Below the pieces are notes generated by a model. It was not told where the DNA came from. It did no database searches and was given only the letters and a program-made list of their open reading frames with translations. Below, one piece after another: positions 36,813-49,657 of a DNA stretch of 64,000 nucleotides. Location of the stretch: positions 2,855,296-2,919,295 of the forward strand of contig OX637292.1 in the NCBI GenBank assembly GCA_951799445.1. The letters run 5' to 3'. The first letter of the stretch is position 1. Every line of letters starts with the position of its first letter. The position numbers and the translations under genes were made by a program. Source of the DNA: Pseudisothecium myosuroides (Eukaryota > Streptophyta > Bryopsida > Hypnales > Lembophyllaceae).

Positions 36813-37335
36813 GTACTGGTAGAGACCAAGGACAAAAGCCATACAAAGGTTGATTTCCAAATTCTTTTACCACTACAGTAGTTCGCCCTTTCACAAAAAA
36901 AACCCTGCAATAATGCATGCCATGAGTATAGTATGCTTTTACTTGTTCCATGGTGCTACCAACCTGTTTGCACTTCACGAGGACAACATGCCCCAAGATG
37001 TACACATGATGAAAAAAAATTGCAAAGAAATTAATGGAAGTGAACATCAGAAAAAACAAAAAACCAAAAGAAAAAAGGAGAATGGGTGGGTGCGACACTG
37101 CTTTGCTTTGTGAGTGGTAAGCTTAACAGTGGAACTCCCAACCAGGGCTTTTTCTTTTGGCTTTGTAGTGCACCAGAAAAAAAAAAATTGGGCTAAAAAT
37201 GGCAACAAAATGTGAACATAACATTCAGCAACATGTGTTGATGTTGCCTTGGTTCTACAATGGTGGTGTGCCTCTACATCCTCCACCTGTCTAATTCATC
37301 ACTAGCTATTGATGAAGCACTGTTGAGGTGTGGAA
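36813..37335. other. Gene-free stretch between MITEs
   Basis: Overlapping short frames on both strands without motifs; A-rich runs. Nothing further seen. Confidence 0.4.
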
Positions 37336-37741
37336 TAAGGTAGGAGGCTGTAAATGCGACCCTCTCCTTCAAACCGTCCCTATATTTAGCTGTAGAATGG
37401 ATTGGAGGTGATCTTTATATGGACCACTTTTGCTATTGAATGAATCAAGAAAAAATTGTTTTTTTTATTGTGAGAGCCAATCATTGGCCTTGATTTCTTG
37501 AAATCACTTTCAAAATTGCAAGGGGATGGATTTTGAGAGACCTAGTGTCACAAATAGGTACCTACTACTAAAAATTCATAACTATTTCAAAAATGCTTCA
37601 AAAAATATGAAACCACTTGTGTTACGTTGTGCATCTATTGTTCTTTCTCTAAAAAATGAGCTAAAAATATTTTGGTTCATGTGCACCTATGAAAAAGGCG
37701 GATCAGCCCTTAAAGGGTCGCTTTTTGAGCCTACTACCTTA
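37336..37741 (+). mobile_element. MITE M, copy 3, uninterrupted
   Basis: A 406-bp element running TAAGGTAGGAGGCTGTAAATGC to GCTTTTTGAGCCTACTACCTTA. It is colinear with copy 2. The single TTAA at 37710-37713 (GATCAGCCCTTAAAGGGTCG) is the unoccupied counterpart of the insertion site of element C. Confidence 0.85.
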
Positions 37742-38234
37742 TACCACACCATCACTGTAGAGCTACTGAATGTTATGAAGTTTTTCGTTAGAAAATTTCA
37801 AATTTCAAACAAAAATCTTGGATGAAATCACCAAATTGTGGATGAAAACATAAATATGGACATGTGGTATGGAAGGCAACCCTTGATCATCCCCCCATTC
37901 TGACAATGTAGGATGCTCTCTTTCCGTGCAGGAAGAAATGAATAGTGATAAATTATGGCACAATTCCCAACATAGTTGTAGCACTTTATCATTGGCTACA
38001 AGACTCTCAATATTGCAACCAACCCCTAGTGGATTTTGCAACCAATCCTTTGTCAAAAGTAGGAAGGTCTATATGACCAGTATGGATCAAACAAAGTCTT
38101 CAGCTAAAATTTCATACTAATTATGTTTTGAAAAATAAAAATTTGAAAAATTATAGAAACTTTCCAAACTCTATTTCTGCACACGGGAAATTTTTTCCAC
38201 TGAGAAAACCTACCCTACAAATACGTGAAATTGC

Positions 38235-39166
38235 GTAACTCCTAAAGTTCTATGACTATGTTTTCACCAAAAATGCTCAAAAAACTGCCATTTCTAGTAT
38301 GTACAAGTACCAAATTTTGGGGAAAAAAAAACATTTTTGGATATATGTAACCATAGGATCTTGTAGTATGTTGACTTAAGAACAAGTGGGAAAAATTTCA
38401 GAAATTTGCACCGCATGGATTGCAAGATATGAGCTTTTGAATTCATATAAATCTTTTTTTTGGCCTTGCAAAAAATAGGGCAGTTGTACTTTACAAGCTC
38501 ACATTTATATGAAAAAGATGTCTCTATTGGTGGTGCTTATTTGGATTCATTCTTCAAGGGAAGTTGGTTACGTGCTTGAAAAGTTTCACATCATTTGGAA
38601 TTCTACAACATAAAGAAATAAATAGGAAGTACTATAGAAAGTAATAGAGAATGCTTCAAAATACAAAATTGTTAAGAATTTAGTTATAGAATTGAAAAAT
38701 GCCAATCCCAATGGTTGCAATGTTGTAATAAACAATCTACATCCTATGATTTTATAAATATTGAATATTGAGTAAAATAAAGGATTTCAAAGTTTATTTC
38801 AGAGTAGAGAATCCATAACTACCCACAAATAAAAACTCCTCATAACTTTCATTACATTGATCAAAATAGAATGATTCAAAGCTTTCCACTTATATATAAA
38901 TCTTGGAAACCGATTTCAAATTTTTATTTCTAAAAAAAATGATTTTTAAAAATCTGGACTACCCATTTAGGAAAAAAAGTAACATATTAGGTCATAACTT
39001 TTGACTCATATTTTCAAATGTCATAAAATTTAATGCACATGAAAGATATTCCTCATCCACACCTTCTATTAAAATTTCAGCCTAGAATATGCAACTTGTC
39101 ATTCACACTAGCCTGCCTGAAATCGCTGTGTAGCCAAAAAACGCAATCTGGTCCTTTAGAGGTTAA
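38235..39166 (-). mobile_element. TTAA element F
   Basis: About 932 bp, the same length class as B, C and D. The left end is degenerate (GTAACTCCTAAAG); the right end is GGTCCTTTAGAGGTTAA. The interior matches C/D landmarks such as AAAACTGCCATTTCTAG and AATGATTCAAAGCTTTCC. It shares its right TTAA with element G. Confidence 0.65.
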
Positions 39167-39763
39167 CCCCTCAAGGACCGGGGGTGTTTGAGCATAGTCC
39201 TTGTTTTTTTGACTAGCTCTTGTAACAAGCATAATTCCTCATTTGTGTGGGATAATTTTGATGATCACCATTGTTGAAATGAAACAAGACTTATTGAGCT
39301 TTCTTATAAAAAAAAGATCAACAAAATCGGACAATTTTTGAAAAAATGCCAGCGTTGACAAGATTGATGAAAGATGTTCGGTTAGGGAGTACTTTGTATG
39401 TACACTAAAATCAAAATGTTGAAATTGGAATTCTCAAAAGTGCTCCAAAAATTCTGATTTTTTTACCACATATGTATATCATCATTATATTGATGTGTAA
39501 TTTTTTTCAAATCATTTTGAGGTGTAGAAAAAAAGATATGAGAATGTGAAGTAATGGCCCACAATGCCTTTTTCAATCTCAAAAAATTCACCAAAAATTG
39601 CACACTCAATCATTTCTCTATTGGATTGCGTCGATGGATTCAACAAAGAAAATCATCTAGGGTCTCTTTGTTGCTTACGGACTATGTGAGGTTCACATAT
39701 AAATTTTTTTACAAATGTAGTTGTAGAAGCCACGTGGTGGCCTTATGGTCCTTTAGGGGTTAA
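39163..39763 (+). mobile_element. TTAA element G (short subfamily)
   Basis: A 601-bp unit from TTAACCCCTCAAGGACC to GGTCCTTTAGGGGTTAA. The right end is preceded by GTAGAAGCCACGTGGTGGCC, almost the same as in element H. No coding capacity beyond a chance 69-codon frame. Confidence 0.65.
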
Positions 39764-39803
39764 GTGGTTAGAAACGGATTGCCTTCTTTATGTGCTGATG
39801 TGA

Positions 39804-40594
39804 TACTCTCTCCGTTCCAAAATAAATCTAGGGTTTCTAAATATAATTGTCCCAAATTAAATTCAACATTGACTCTCCACAACTTGATGGAAAATAATTG
39901 AAGCTAGTTCAAACACCCTAAAGCAAAAGAGTCCCTAGACATTAGAAGAAATTTGAGGCCTCCAAGGGTCTGTTTCAGGGCTGTTCCCGCTGCTGGAAAC
40001 AGTCAGAATATAAATTAATTAAAAATTAATTAAATTCTGACGTGGCACATTCTTGGCCACGTCTGATTACTGCTCCCAAGGCGTTCCCAAAGTTCCCAAG
40101 GCCTGATAACTTGCAGTCTCTTATTGCCCCCAAATTTCTTCTAATATATTATGCTCCAAAGACTATATAGCAATCCAATCCCTACAAAGGGAATTGAAAT
40201 ACAACTTGTAACCAACCAAAGGTGAAGAATTCATCCCAAAACTATATTGAAAGTGCTACTAACAAATCTCTTGTTGAGAATTTCCTTGAACTGAATTACA
40301 AGACAGTGTTGAAATTGAATACAGAGGACATCAATGGAAGTCATTGCAGCAACATTGATAAGAGAATGATCAAAATTAATACCAGTGGAGAACTTCCCAA
40401 AAGGGCAAAAATTTGTCACTTTCGCCACCTGTTTTCAACATGCGCCGCTTCACTATTGACTTCCATTCTTTTACACCTAGTGTGCTTTAGTAGAAGCTAC
40501 AATAACTATGCAATCCTTTGAAAATAGGAGCAACTCAGGTGTTAATCTAGTCATTTCTAGGAAACCCCATATTTATTTCAGGATGGAGGGAGTA
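39804..40594. mobile_element. Stowaway-like (Tc1/mariner) element, 791 bp
   Basis: The left end TACTCTCTCCGTTCC and the right end, minus strand TACTCCCTCCATCC, continue as AAATAAATMTRGGGTTTC, giving terminal inverted repeats of about 34 bp with the plant Stowaway CTCCCTCCGT core. TA is at both edges. A 99-codon frame (40222-40521) has no transposase motif. A small palindrome (40003-40042, around AATTAATTAAAAATTAATT) lies inside. Confidence 0.8.
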
Positions 40595-40989
40595 TTTTCT
40601 ATCCAATATGTGGATGAATGTTGAAATTTGGAGCACCACTATAACATTTTATATCGCCACTTTGGCAGTTCATAAAAAATGAAAAAGAATGAAGCTCTGC
40701 TGACCTCCCAACCCCTGAGCTACTGTAGCCAATTATATGTCCAGCTGGCGTGAGTATCTGGTCTACCTGGAGTCATCGTGTCATCCCATCATGAAGACAA
40801 GTAAGCTTAGATCATTCATCAGAGTGATTTGAGGAATTTGGACAGTTGAGCGGCAAACCGACTGGTAAATATTAAAAAAAAATATGAGACTGATTGACCC
40901 CATTTTTTAAAAATATTGACAGGATTGCAGGAACAGACTCTCCACTAGCAGAAGGCCCAGAGCATTGTTGATTGGATCAGCAGGATTTG

Positions 40990-41543
40990 TTAACCCCTAT
41001 AAGGTAACATAGCCCATTACAGACAAAAGACTCATTGTGGACACCTAGGAATGACCCCATTATGGTTTTCCTCCTGTGAATGAAATTTGGACCACAATCA
41101 ATGTCGTAGCTAACCGGAATGAAGAGATTAGTGACCACAATAGGAACTTTCAATTTTTATGTGTAAATTCACTATAGGAAGTGACTTTTTTAGGCCTTCC
41201 ATGTTAGAAAATTTTGTGATTGCTTTGGGTGAGTAAGATGAGCGTTATGGATACAATGTTTTGTTGGTTTTGGGGTAGTCTAGAGACTCTTTTAGGCCAT
41301 GATGACAATACACTTCAAAAATTCATAACAAATTCACACTTTGACGAAAAAATTTAATTTCAATTGCTCTCGCCATTTCTATCACTTGCCTTTATGTGGA
41401 AAAAAAATTAAATTTTTTTAGCAATGACATAAGGGCAAACTCCTCATTCTATCCATAATGGGTTGCTTTACCTTCTAACCCGGGTGCAAAAAAATGTGTT
41501 GGTAGAAGCCACATGGTGGCCTTGTGGTCCTTCAGGGGTTTAA
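40990..41543 (+). mobile_element. TTAA element H (short subfamily)
   Basis: About 554 bp, from TTAACCCCTATAAGG to GGTCCTTCAGGGGTTTAA. The right terminal 45 bp match element G (GTAGAAGCCACATGGTGGCC). Non-coding. Confidence 0.55.
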
Positions 41544-42789
41544 GGTATGCAATATGTTTCTGACAAGGGCCCCATTTGGGCAAGATAGGTTTACCTATTT
41601 TTGTGAATGAAACAAATATGATGTGGTTTTGCAACTTAATTTTTGTGTGACAATTAACACATTGACACGTTTTAATAACACATTTTAGTTTTGTACTTCT
41701 TAGAAATAGGTTTGCCTGTACATCAAGAACAAGTTAGACTATAATCTACAATTCTTTTGATTTTTACTAATTCCAAACTTAATTGAAAATTAGCAAAAAA
41801 CAGTGAAATCTTCATTTTTTCTATTCCGTGACTAAAGAAAATTATTCCCCCTTTCCCTCACTCAGTAAGACATATGCTAAAATACTTAATGTTATCAGAA
41901 TTCGGTCATATACCTTAGACTTGTACCCCTACTGGAAGATGAAAATACCCAAAACTATCAAAATATTCAATTCAACATAATTAGAGGTTCTTTTTCTTAG
42001 AAAAAAACATTTGTGTATTATTAGCAATTGAAAATCACAAATTTAAAATAAATAAATAAATTGGATGAAACATGTAATTACTATAAATTTTCAAAGTGGA
42101 ACTCCAACGGCCACTGAAAATGTCACAATAATAAGACCACCCATAGCCAATCACTTAAGCGATTTTGTGCGGCATATTCAGGAGCAATATAAGCCAATGT
42201 AGATTTTTTGTTATGTAGAAAGATCAAAATCATAGGGATTGCAAAAATTTTGGAAATTTTATTCCTTGAATTGAAATTACTATGAATATTGGGAGCCAAA
42301 ATGTGTTTAGGTACTATAGTCAATGTTTAGACTTTTTCAATTTCGATCATTCAAGAACTACTTTACCGTTAATTATTTCCTACTTTCTTGCTCACTACTT
42401 TGGGACATGTGTCATGATCTTATTAGTTCCAACCTTTAAAAGGAATACATTCCAAACTGTTGGGAATTTGTTCCAGCTTTAGTTCCCCCTATAGGTTGGA
42501 TATGGGTTCCTAGTTAAGAATAGGTGATCCTACCATAGTTTGATCATAATACCAAAATTTAGAGAATCAACAATCAACTAATTGCAATTAAGTATGTAAA
42601 TAGTTTAATTGCACTTTTGAGAGATACTTTCAATAAAAATTTGCCTTCCCTGTTCCTTTCCGTGCTTTTGTTGCCCCTCACATGTGTGCCTCTATGTCCC
42701 TCATAGTGTGCCCTTCTTGAAATTTGACAAAATTAGCTGTGACTGCCCTGCCCCCAATGTTTAAATTGTATAAGATTTGTAATAACTTT
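41544..42789. other. AT-rich gene-free stretch
   Basis: Nothing recognised. TTCCCCCTATAGG at about 42483 could be a degenerate left end matching the partial element that follows. Confidence 0.4.
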
Positions 42790-42947
42790 TGAATGACCAA
42801 ACCAATTGTCGTGAATTTTTTTTCCAAGTTGCCCTCCCAAACTTTGCCTTTTAAAAAAAATCGTAAAATTCAAAAAAAAATTCTGATAGTGAAAGCCTAT
42901 TCAATTTCCATTTGTCCTCGAGGGGACTTTGGTCCTTTAGGGGTTCA
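42790..42947 (-). mobile_element. Partial right end of a TTAA element
   Basis: Ends CGAGGGGACTTTGGTCC then TTTAGGGGTTCA, close to the right end of element D. The final TTAA is mutated to TTCA. The left part is not clearly delimited. Confidence 0.55.
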
Positions 42948-44766
42948 TTTATGCACATCTATAATTGTCACTAATTACAATTGAGCATAATTACCATTAC
43001 CAAATATAAATCGCTTTTATCGAATCTTATTGACCACTGATAGAGGATTCCAACACACTTTAGCATGCATTATTTGGGTACCTTATGAATAAGTTATGAA
43101 TTTCCATAGAATGGTCTCTAGATGTATCTAAAACTCCCAATACATGTGATGCATGTAGGTCTATAAAATAAAGACTAAAAAAATATCTTAAAAGTATAAA
43201 AAAACGGACTTTGTATTATAGACTGAGCTCTCATGTTTTGATTGTATACATCTCGTACACTAATCAATATCTTGATTTTTGTGACACATTTTGGTCCAAA
43301 TCTAAGTGTTACATTTTGAACCATATTGATTATAGGTGTGTATATCTCATTCACCAAAGACATTCCATGGTTAGACCTACATGCATCACCTTCATTGTCT
43401 AATAATGTCTTGACACATTTGTAAGCAACTTTCAAGATATTTTTTTAGTTTCACCTGCTATTCTTGCATAATTCCCATATTGAACCAATTTTTCAAGTAC
43501 CAAATCTGTTTTTTTTTCTCTATTTTTTTCTCTAAATAGAAATATTACAGATTTTTTTACTATTTTTTTTCCCCAATGTTTTCAAATTGCAAACGGATTT
43601 TTTCCCAATTCCACTGGCTACCAATGAACTAACCGGTAGTATCCCCGAACATTGTTTGTAAGAAAAAAAACATCCCTACTCACTTTTTATAGCAATTTTG
43701 TAGGGCAAGTTTTTTAAGGCATTCTAGAAGGGACCGAGTGATTTTGTGGTCGGTCAGTCACTGTACGTCCAAGAAGGAAGCCCTCGAACTCTGAGCAGAA
43801 TCGAATGTCAGTGCAGCTCGCTCGCCTATCGAGCCGTCCCGCCCGTCACTATCACAGCTATGCTCTTTCCTCGATTCGTCAGCGCTTGTATTCTCTCTGA
43901 CGTTACCTTGAGTTCAGTCGTATTCTCCCGCATTGCCGCATCCAAATTATTGGAAGTCGATTTTGTTCTGACCGTAGCTAGGAAACCTCGATCGCAGAAT
44001 GATTTAATTTGAATGTAACACTCTGCAACGGCTTGGCTGTGCTCCGGACAGTCAAATAGAGTGAGTGCACTTGCTAGGGTGATAGTACGAGAGTATTTGT
44101 AGCTGGCGTTCCTATTAGCGGCTGAAATATATGTGCCAAGGACGGGAAATTAAGACAGAATTGAGATATATTTTCAAATGCAAGCTAAGGTAGATAGGGG
44201 GATGGATTGTCGTACGTGATTTCTGTTGTCGAAGTTCGTGAGAGTGTGTGCTTCCGTTTTTGTATGGAAGATTGGAATCAAGCTCCGACCATTTGCAACT
44301 AATTTCATTGTGAGAATTGCGCTTAAGGTTTTAGTGGATTCAAGATCGCGCTCAGTTTCTGCTTCTTGAAGAGTACTCGGGAGTTTATCATTTAGTACAG
44401 CGGATTTGTAGCAGCGCGATTTTTTCAGGTCGGATTCTGTAGCAATAAGTGTCACGGATGTCACGTTCAGCCGCTGCCACGAGGATCTAATCTTTGAATT
44501 GAGAGAAAGATTGATTAGTGAATAATACTTTTTGTGAATCCGGTGGTGGAAATGGTTCTATTGATTAGGCCTGCAATAGTTTGATTCGGAGTTAGAACTG
44601 AAATTTGAGAGCGCACTGAAGTACTTAAGGTTTTAGCAGTTGTGTCATGTGTTTAGAAAATGAATCCAACAACTGTTGTTACACAAACTGTCACGAGAAG
44701 AACAGAATTGACTCCGAAGCTCTGTTTCTTGGAGACACATCCTCAAAATTAGCCTGTAAAGCTAAG
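42948..44766 (+). promoter_or_regulatory. Upstream region of the LRR kinase
   Basis: AT-rich DNA to about 43700 changes to GC-richer sequence that continues to the kinase start, so the promoter and 5' leader probably lie at 43700-44766. An 88-codon frame at 43746-44012 has no recognisable homology. It may be a chance frame or an upstream ORF in the leader. Confidence 0.4.
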
Positions 44767-47700
44767 ATGCATCTTGCGAGGGCCCTGGTCTTTCCTTTTC
44801 TGCTTGCGCTGCAAGTAATCGCGTCGAACGCAGTGACACCGGATGGACAGGCGTTGCTGGAATTCAAAGGCGGTATATCAAACGAGGATGCTGTGGTGTC
44901 AGCTGACGGCTCAGGCGTTCTTGGAGATTGGAACGAGTTGGACACGACGCCTTGCAATTGGACGGGAATCACTTGCACTGCACAAAGCTTTGTGCGCACT
45001 GTCAACTTGACATCGCAGGGACTTGAAGGAAAAATTTCTTCAAGTTTGGGAAGGTTACAACATCTGGAGGAACTCTACCTATCATTAAATCAATTCCATG
45101 GCAGCATTCCCCGGGAGCTCGGTAACTGCTCGCGCCTTGTGGTTCTGTATCTCGACAATAATTTTCTGTCAGGCACCATTCCAGCTGACCTCGGCAACCT
45201 GAAGGCGCTGGGAGACGTGTACCTCGCCTTTAACGAGCTCGAGGGCGAAATTCCTACCTCGTTAGCGGCCTCTACTAGCATATACTCATTCGATGTCGGA
45301 ACAAATTTTTTGTCCGGGCGCATTCCACACGAGCTCTTTGAGAATCCAAAGCTTACCGGCCTCTATATCAATAACAACAATTTCACTGGCGACATCACCG
45401 CAGGTGCATCTTTTTTTTTTTTTTTTCTCCCAAACTATTCCCCGAACTTCCCTGAAATCACCATAATTGTGGACTTTGTGGTTGAGTTCGATTGTATTGT
45501 TATTTTAAGTCCAATTTTTTGGTCCAGTCAATTTTTTTGAGTAGATTAGAGAATGATTAAGTGAACGTCCTCGACTGACCGCTTGTTGCCAACAAATTTA
45601 TGAGGCTTGCAATGTGTACTCGCGCTTGCAAATTTCTGATGGGAAAGAGTTGGAGCTTATATTTTTCGTATCTAATCAAAAGTTCAAACTGTAGGGACTG
45701 AGATTAGTTTCTGAATCAATGAATATTTGTCGCTGACCCTTCACCACCAACTGAAGAAAGTTATGAGGCTTGCAATATGTACTTGAGCATACAAATTCTG
45801 ATGAGAAGTAACCCCTGGATAGCAAGTTCTGCTGTAAATTGTTGACTCCGAACAAAACAAGAGAATTTCGTCGATTTTTAGCTGCATGTATATAATAACC
45901 TATTCAAAAACATCCAATTTTGGTACGTCCTCAAGACTTTCAAACTCTGAAGTAGATTGCGAGAAAGTCTTCACACTCGATGTCGTCATAATGCGTCATT
46001 TTCCATTAGGCTGGGCTGGACTCTGGCAAGGACCAACTGAACTAACAGAAATTCACCTTTCAGAGCATCGATGAAAATTTGAAGTGTGCAACGTGGATGT
46101 TTATGCCTCTGCTGAATTGCTTTTCAGGCAAGACATTTGGTCAGTCAACCATCCAAGTCCCGCCATTCAATGCTTCAGCAGCAGCATTTTTCATTACCAA
46201 ATCTGAAGACACCTTAAGAATTTTTTGCAGTAATTGACGGGATCGGGATCGTGACAAACCCGCTAGTGTCAATTGTGAGAATTATAATTAGCTGATTGAC
46301 ATTCATTATTTAAATGTTTGATTGAGGCAGATCTGGAAGCGTTGTCGAAGCTACCAAACATTACTGATGTATGGATGCAATTCAACTACTTCAGCGGCAC
46401 GTTACCACCATCGCTTGGAAACGCGACCTCGCTCAAAAGAATCCTCCTCAACAAGCAGGGTTTGGGCAACTCCAGTCTCGGGGGAACGATTCCGAAGGAG
46501 ATAGGCAAGCTCAAGAACCTTCAGATATTAGATATACGGGACAATAATTTCACTGGGAGCATTCCACCTGAGCTTGGAAGTTTAAGTAGCTTGCAATTCA
46601 TGTTTCTGTCCACGAACAAGCTCACGGGCAGCATTCCACGCGAGTTTGGCATGCTCAGGAATATGACATTGCTGCATTTGTACCACAATGAAATAACGGG
46701 GCCCATTCCAGCAGAACTCGGAGATTGCGAGCTACTGGAAGAGATTATTCTGTACGTGAATCTCTTAAACGGCACGATTCCCTCATCGCTCGGAAAATTA
46801 TCTCGGCTTAAAATTTTTGAAGTTTACAACAACTCGTTAACTGGATCCGTTCCCTCAGAGATCTTCAACTGCACATCGTTGCAGAGCTTTTATTTATCAC
46901 AGAACTCGTTCACAGGAAAGATCTCGCCTCAGATTGGGCGTCTGAAGGGGTTGCTGAGCTTGAGGGTTAGCGAGAACCAACTCTCGGGAGCTCTTCCAGA
47001 GGAGATAGGAGAACTCACGAGCTTGGTTGAGATAGTTCTCAGCTCAAACAGATTTACTGGGGTGATACCAGCAGGCTTGTCTAAAATGACAGCGTTGCAA
47101 GAGATTTTTTTCTTCGACAACCTCATGACCGGGCCCCTGCCTCCGGATATTGGTTTATTAATGAGCAACCTTACTGTCTTTGATATCCGAAACAATTCAT
47201 TCAACGGTTCGTTGCCTCAAGGTCTTTGCACGGGAGGTAAATTAGAGTTCCTGGATATTAAGGACAACATGTTCGAAGGCGCTATTCCATCGTCTCTTGC
47301 AACATGCCCTAGCCTGCTCCGCTTCCGAGCGGGGTACAACCAATTCACAAGCATCCCTGCTGGATTTGGCAACAGTACTGGGCTGAATTGGATAGAGCTC
47401 TCAAGCAACCAGCTGGAGGGTCTGTTGCCGCCTGGACTAGGTAGCAACAGTAACCTCACGAAATTAGCACTAGATGACAACAAGTTGTGGGGTGACCTGT
47501 CCCCCTTGGCATTCTCCAAGCTGCCAAACCTTGCGTTTCTTAATTTGTCATGCAACAATTTCACAGGTGAGATTCCAGCGGCAATTTCAAGCTGCAAGAG
47601 ACTTTTTATCTTGGATTTAAGCTTCAACTCTCTACATGGAATCGTGCCCGCGGAACTTGGGAACCTCACGAATTTGTTTGAGCTGAGACTGAAAGGCAAC

Positions 47701-49657
47701 AAGCTGACTGGAATGGATCTCACTATTTTTCCAGAATTAGTCAAACTGACCAGACTTAACCTTGCCCAGAATAGCTTCGATGAACCTATACCAGGCGAAA
47801 TTGGAGAATTGCCGACGCTGCAGTACCTCAACTTGAGCTATGGGGGATTCTCGGGACCGATTCCGGACAGCATTTCGAAGCTGGACCAGCTTGAGGTACT
47901 TGACCTTTCGCATAACAATCTTTCAGGTGGCATACCTTCAGGACTGGGAGGCATCCTTTCCCTGCTTACTGTGAACATTTCAGACAACAAACTGACAGGG
48001 TCGCTCCCTCCTTCGTGGGTGAAGTTTTTCCGTAAAACTCCAAACGGTTTTAAGGGAAACCCTGGGTTGTGCCTCCAGTACTCAGCCGAAAATAAATGTG
48101 TGACTGTCAGTCCGTATAGACCGCATCATAGGTATGCAAAGCTCCAAGTGGGCCCCATGATGGCAATCGTCCTGGGAAGTGCACTTCTCCTCCTCATCCT
48201 TGGAATAATAGGGTGGAGGTTTCTCCCAGGGCGACGTCATGTGCCATTAGTGTGGAAAGCGAAAGTCGAAGTCACAAGCGCGCCGGGCAACATGATCTCT
48301 TTCGACGAAATCATGGAGGCAACGCAGAACCTAAGCGATAGTTGTATAATAGGGAAAGGCGGCCATGGGACGGTCTACAAGGCGACATTGAAGTCAGGTA
48401 ATCCAATCGTAGTGAAGAAAATCGTGTCCCTGGATCGCAACACCCACATTCACAAGAGCTTCTTAACGGAGATCGAAACTATTGGGAACGCCAAGCACCG
48501 CAACCTCGTGAAACTGTTGGGATTCTGCAAGTGGGGTGAGGTAGGGCTCCTCATGTATGACTTCGTTCCCAATGGCGACCTTCATGATGTGTTGCACAAC
48601 AAGGAAAGAGGAGTGGTTCTGGACTGGGAGACGAGGCTTCGAATTGCTGAAGGCGTTGCTCATGGTTTGTCATACCTTCACCATGATTATATGCCACCTA
48701 TCGTCCACCGGGACATCAAGGCCAGCAATGTGTTGCTGGACGAGGATTTGGAGCCGCATATTTCTGACTTCGGTGTTGCGAAAGTGATGGCTATGAAGCC
48801 CAAGGACAAAAGTATGTTGTCCACGTCCACTGTCACGGGCACATACGGCTACATTGCTCCTGGTAAACTGCCTTCTCTAGTCTAGTTCGTACATGGTATT
48901 AATTGCATTCTGTATTCTTGATCTCTTCACCGTTCTAACCGTGGACTAGGAAACATGAAAGCACAGCATTATTATGAGAAAGAACATTTCAATCCATAAG
49001 AGCGGCCAGGGATATTCCATGTCAAGGTTATACTTTCACTTTTCCAGGCATAACCTCATGGATCTTGTTCAATAATGCTCAATCAATGGTCTTGGATAAG
49101 AAATTAAGAACACTGAAACGTCACAGGACAAGATTAGAAGATACCGTAACAGTAACCAATGTCGCGCTCTCTATATCCAAAGCACGGTTTCCACATCTCC
49201 TGAAATGGGCTGCACAGAGGTAATAATAGTGGGCCTAAACAATCAAAACTGTCATTACTTACCAGGATGTTTTTTCATTGTATTTGCAGAATACGGGTTT
49301 GGCACAATAGTGACACCAAAGGTAGATGTGTACTCTTATGGAGTACTCCTGTTAGAGCTTCTAACAGGGAAGCAAGCGGTTGACCCCAGTTTCGGCGATC
49401 ACATGCACATTGTTGCATGGGTTCGAGCAAGAGTGCAACAGAGTGGGTCACTCTCGCAGAGAACTGTAGGGGCAAATGTTGGAGAGGACATTTTCGACCC
49501 AAAGCTCCTCCACACCAAGAACAACGACCAGAAAGTGCACATGCTCCGCGTGCTTTGGATTGCCATGCGTTGTGCAAGGGAGACACCCGCAGACCGACCC
49601 ACTATGAGGGAAGTCGTAGAGATGTTGAGAACAAGTCGAACCGCAAGCATCGGGTGA
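44767..49657 (+). CDS. LRR receptor-like Ser/Thr kinase, LRR-XI/PEPR-like
   Basis: Single-pass plasma-membrane receptor kinase, probably a peptide receptor. Exons 44767-45403, 46331-48862 and 49290-49657 join in frame (3537 bases, 1178 aa). The start ATG is chosen because it opens a signal peptide (MHLARALVFPFLLALQVIAS); an in-frame extension to 44647 would bury it. Then come an LRR N-terminal cap ending NWTGITC, about 25 leucine-rich repeats of the plant GxIP type, and a transmembrane segment at about 822-844. The kinase domain has glycine loop GKGGHG 887-892, Lys908, HRD with Asp1007, DFG starting at 1025 and APE rebuilt across intron 2. All catalytic residues are present. The STSTVTGTYGYIAPE segment and PIVHRDIK resemble PEPR receptors. 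The ligand is unknown. Exon GC is well above the flanks. Confidence 0.9.

Noticed and set aside
40222..40521. 99-codon frame inside the Stowaway-like element as a possible transposase
   Set aside because: Too short, and no DDE/D signature or helix-turn-helix recognised.
47217..47831. 204-codon minus-strand frame opposite the LRR region
   Set aside because: Antisense shadow created by the repetitive leucine-rich coding sequence.
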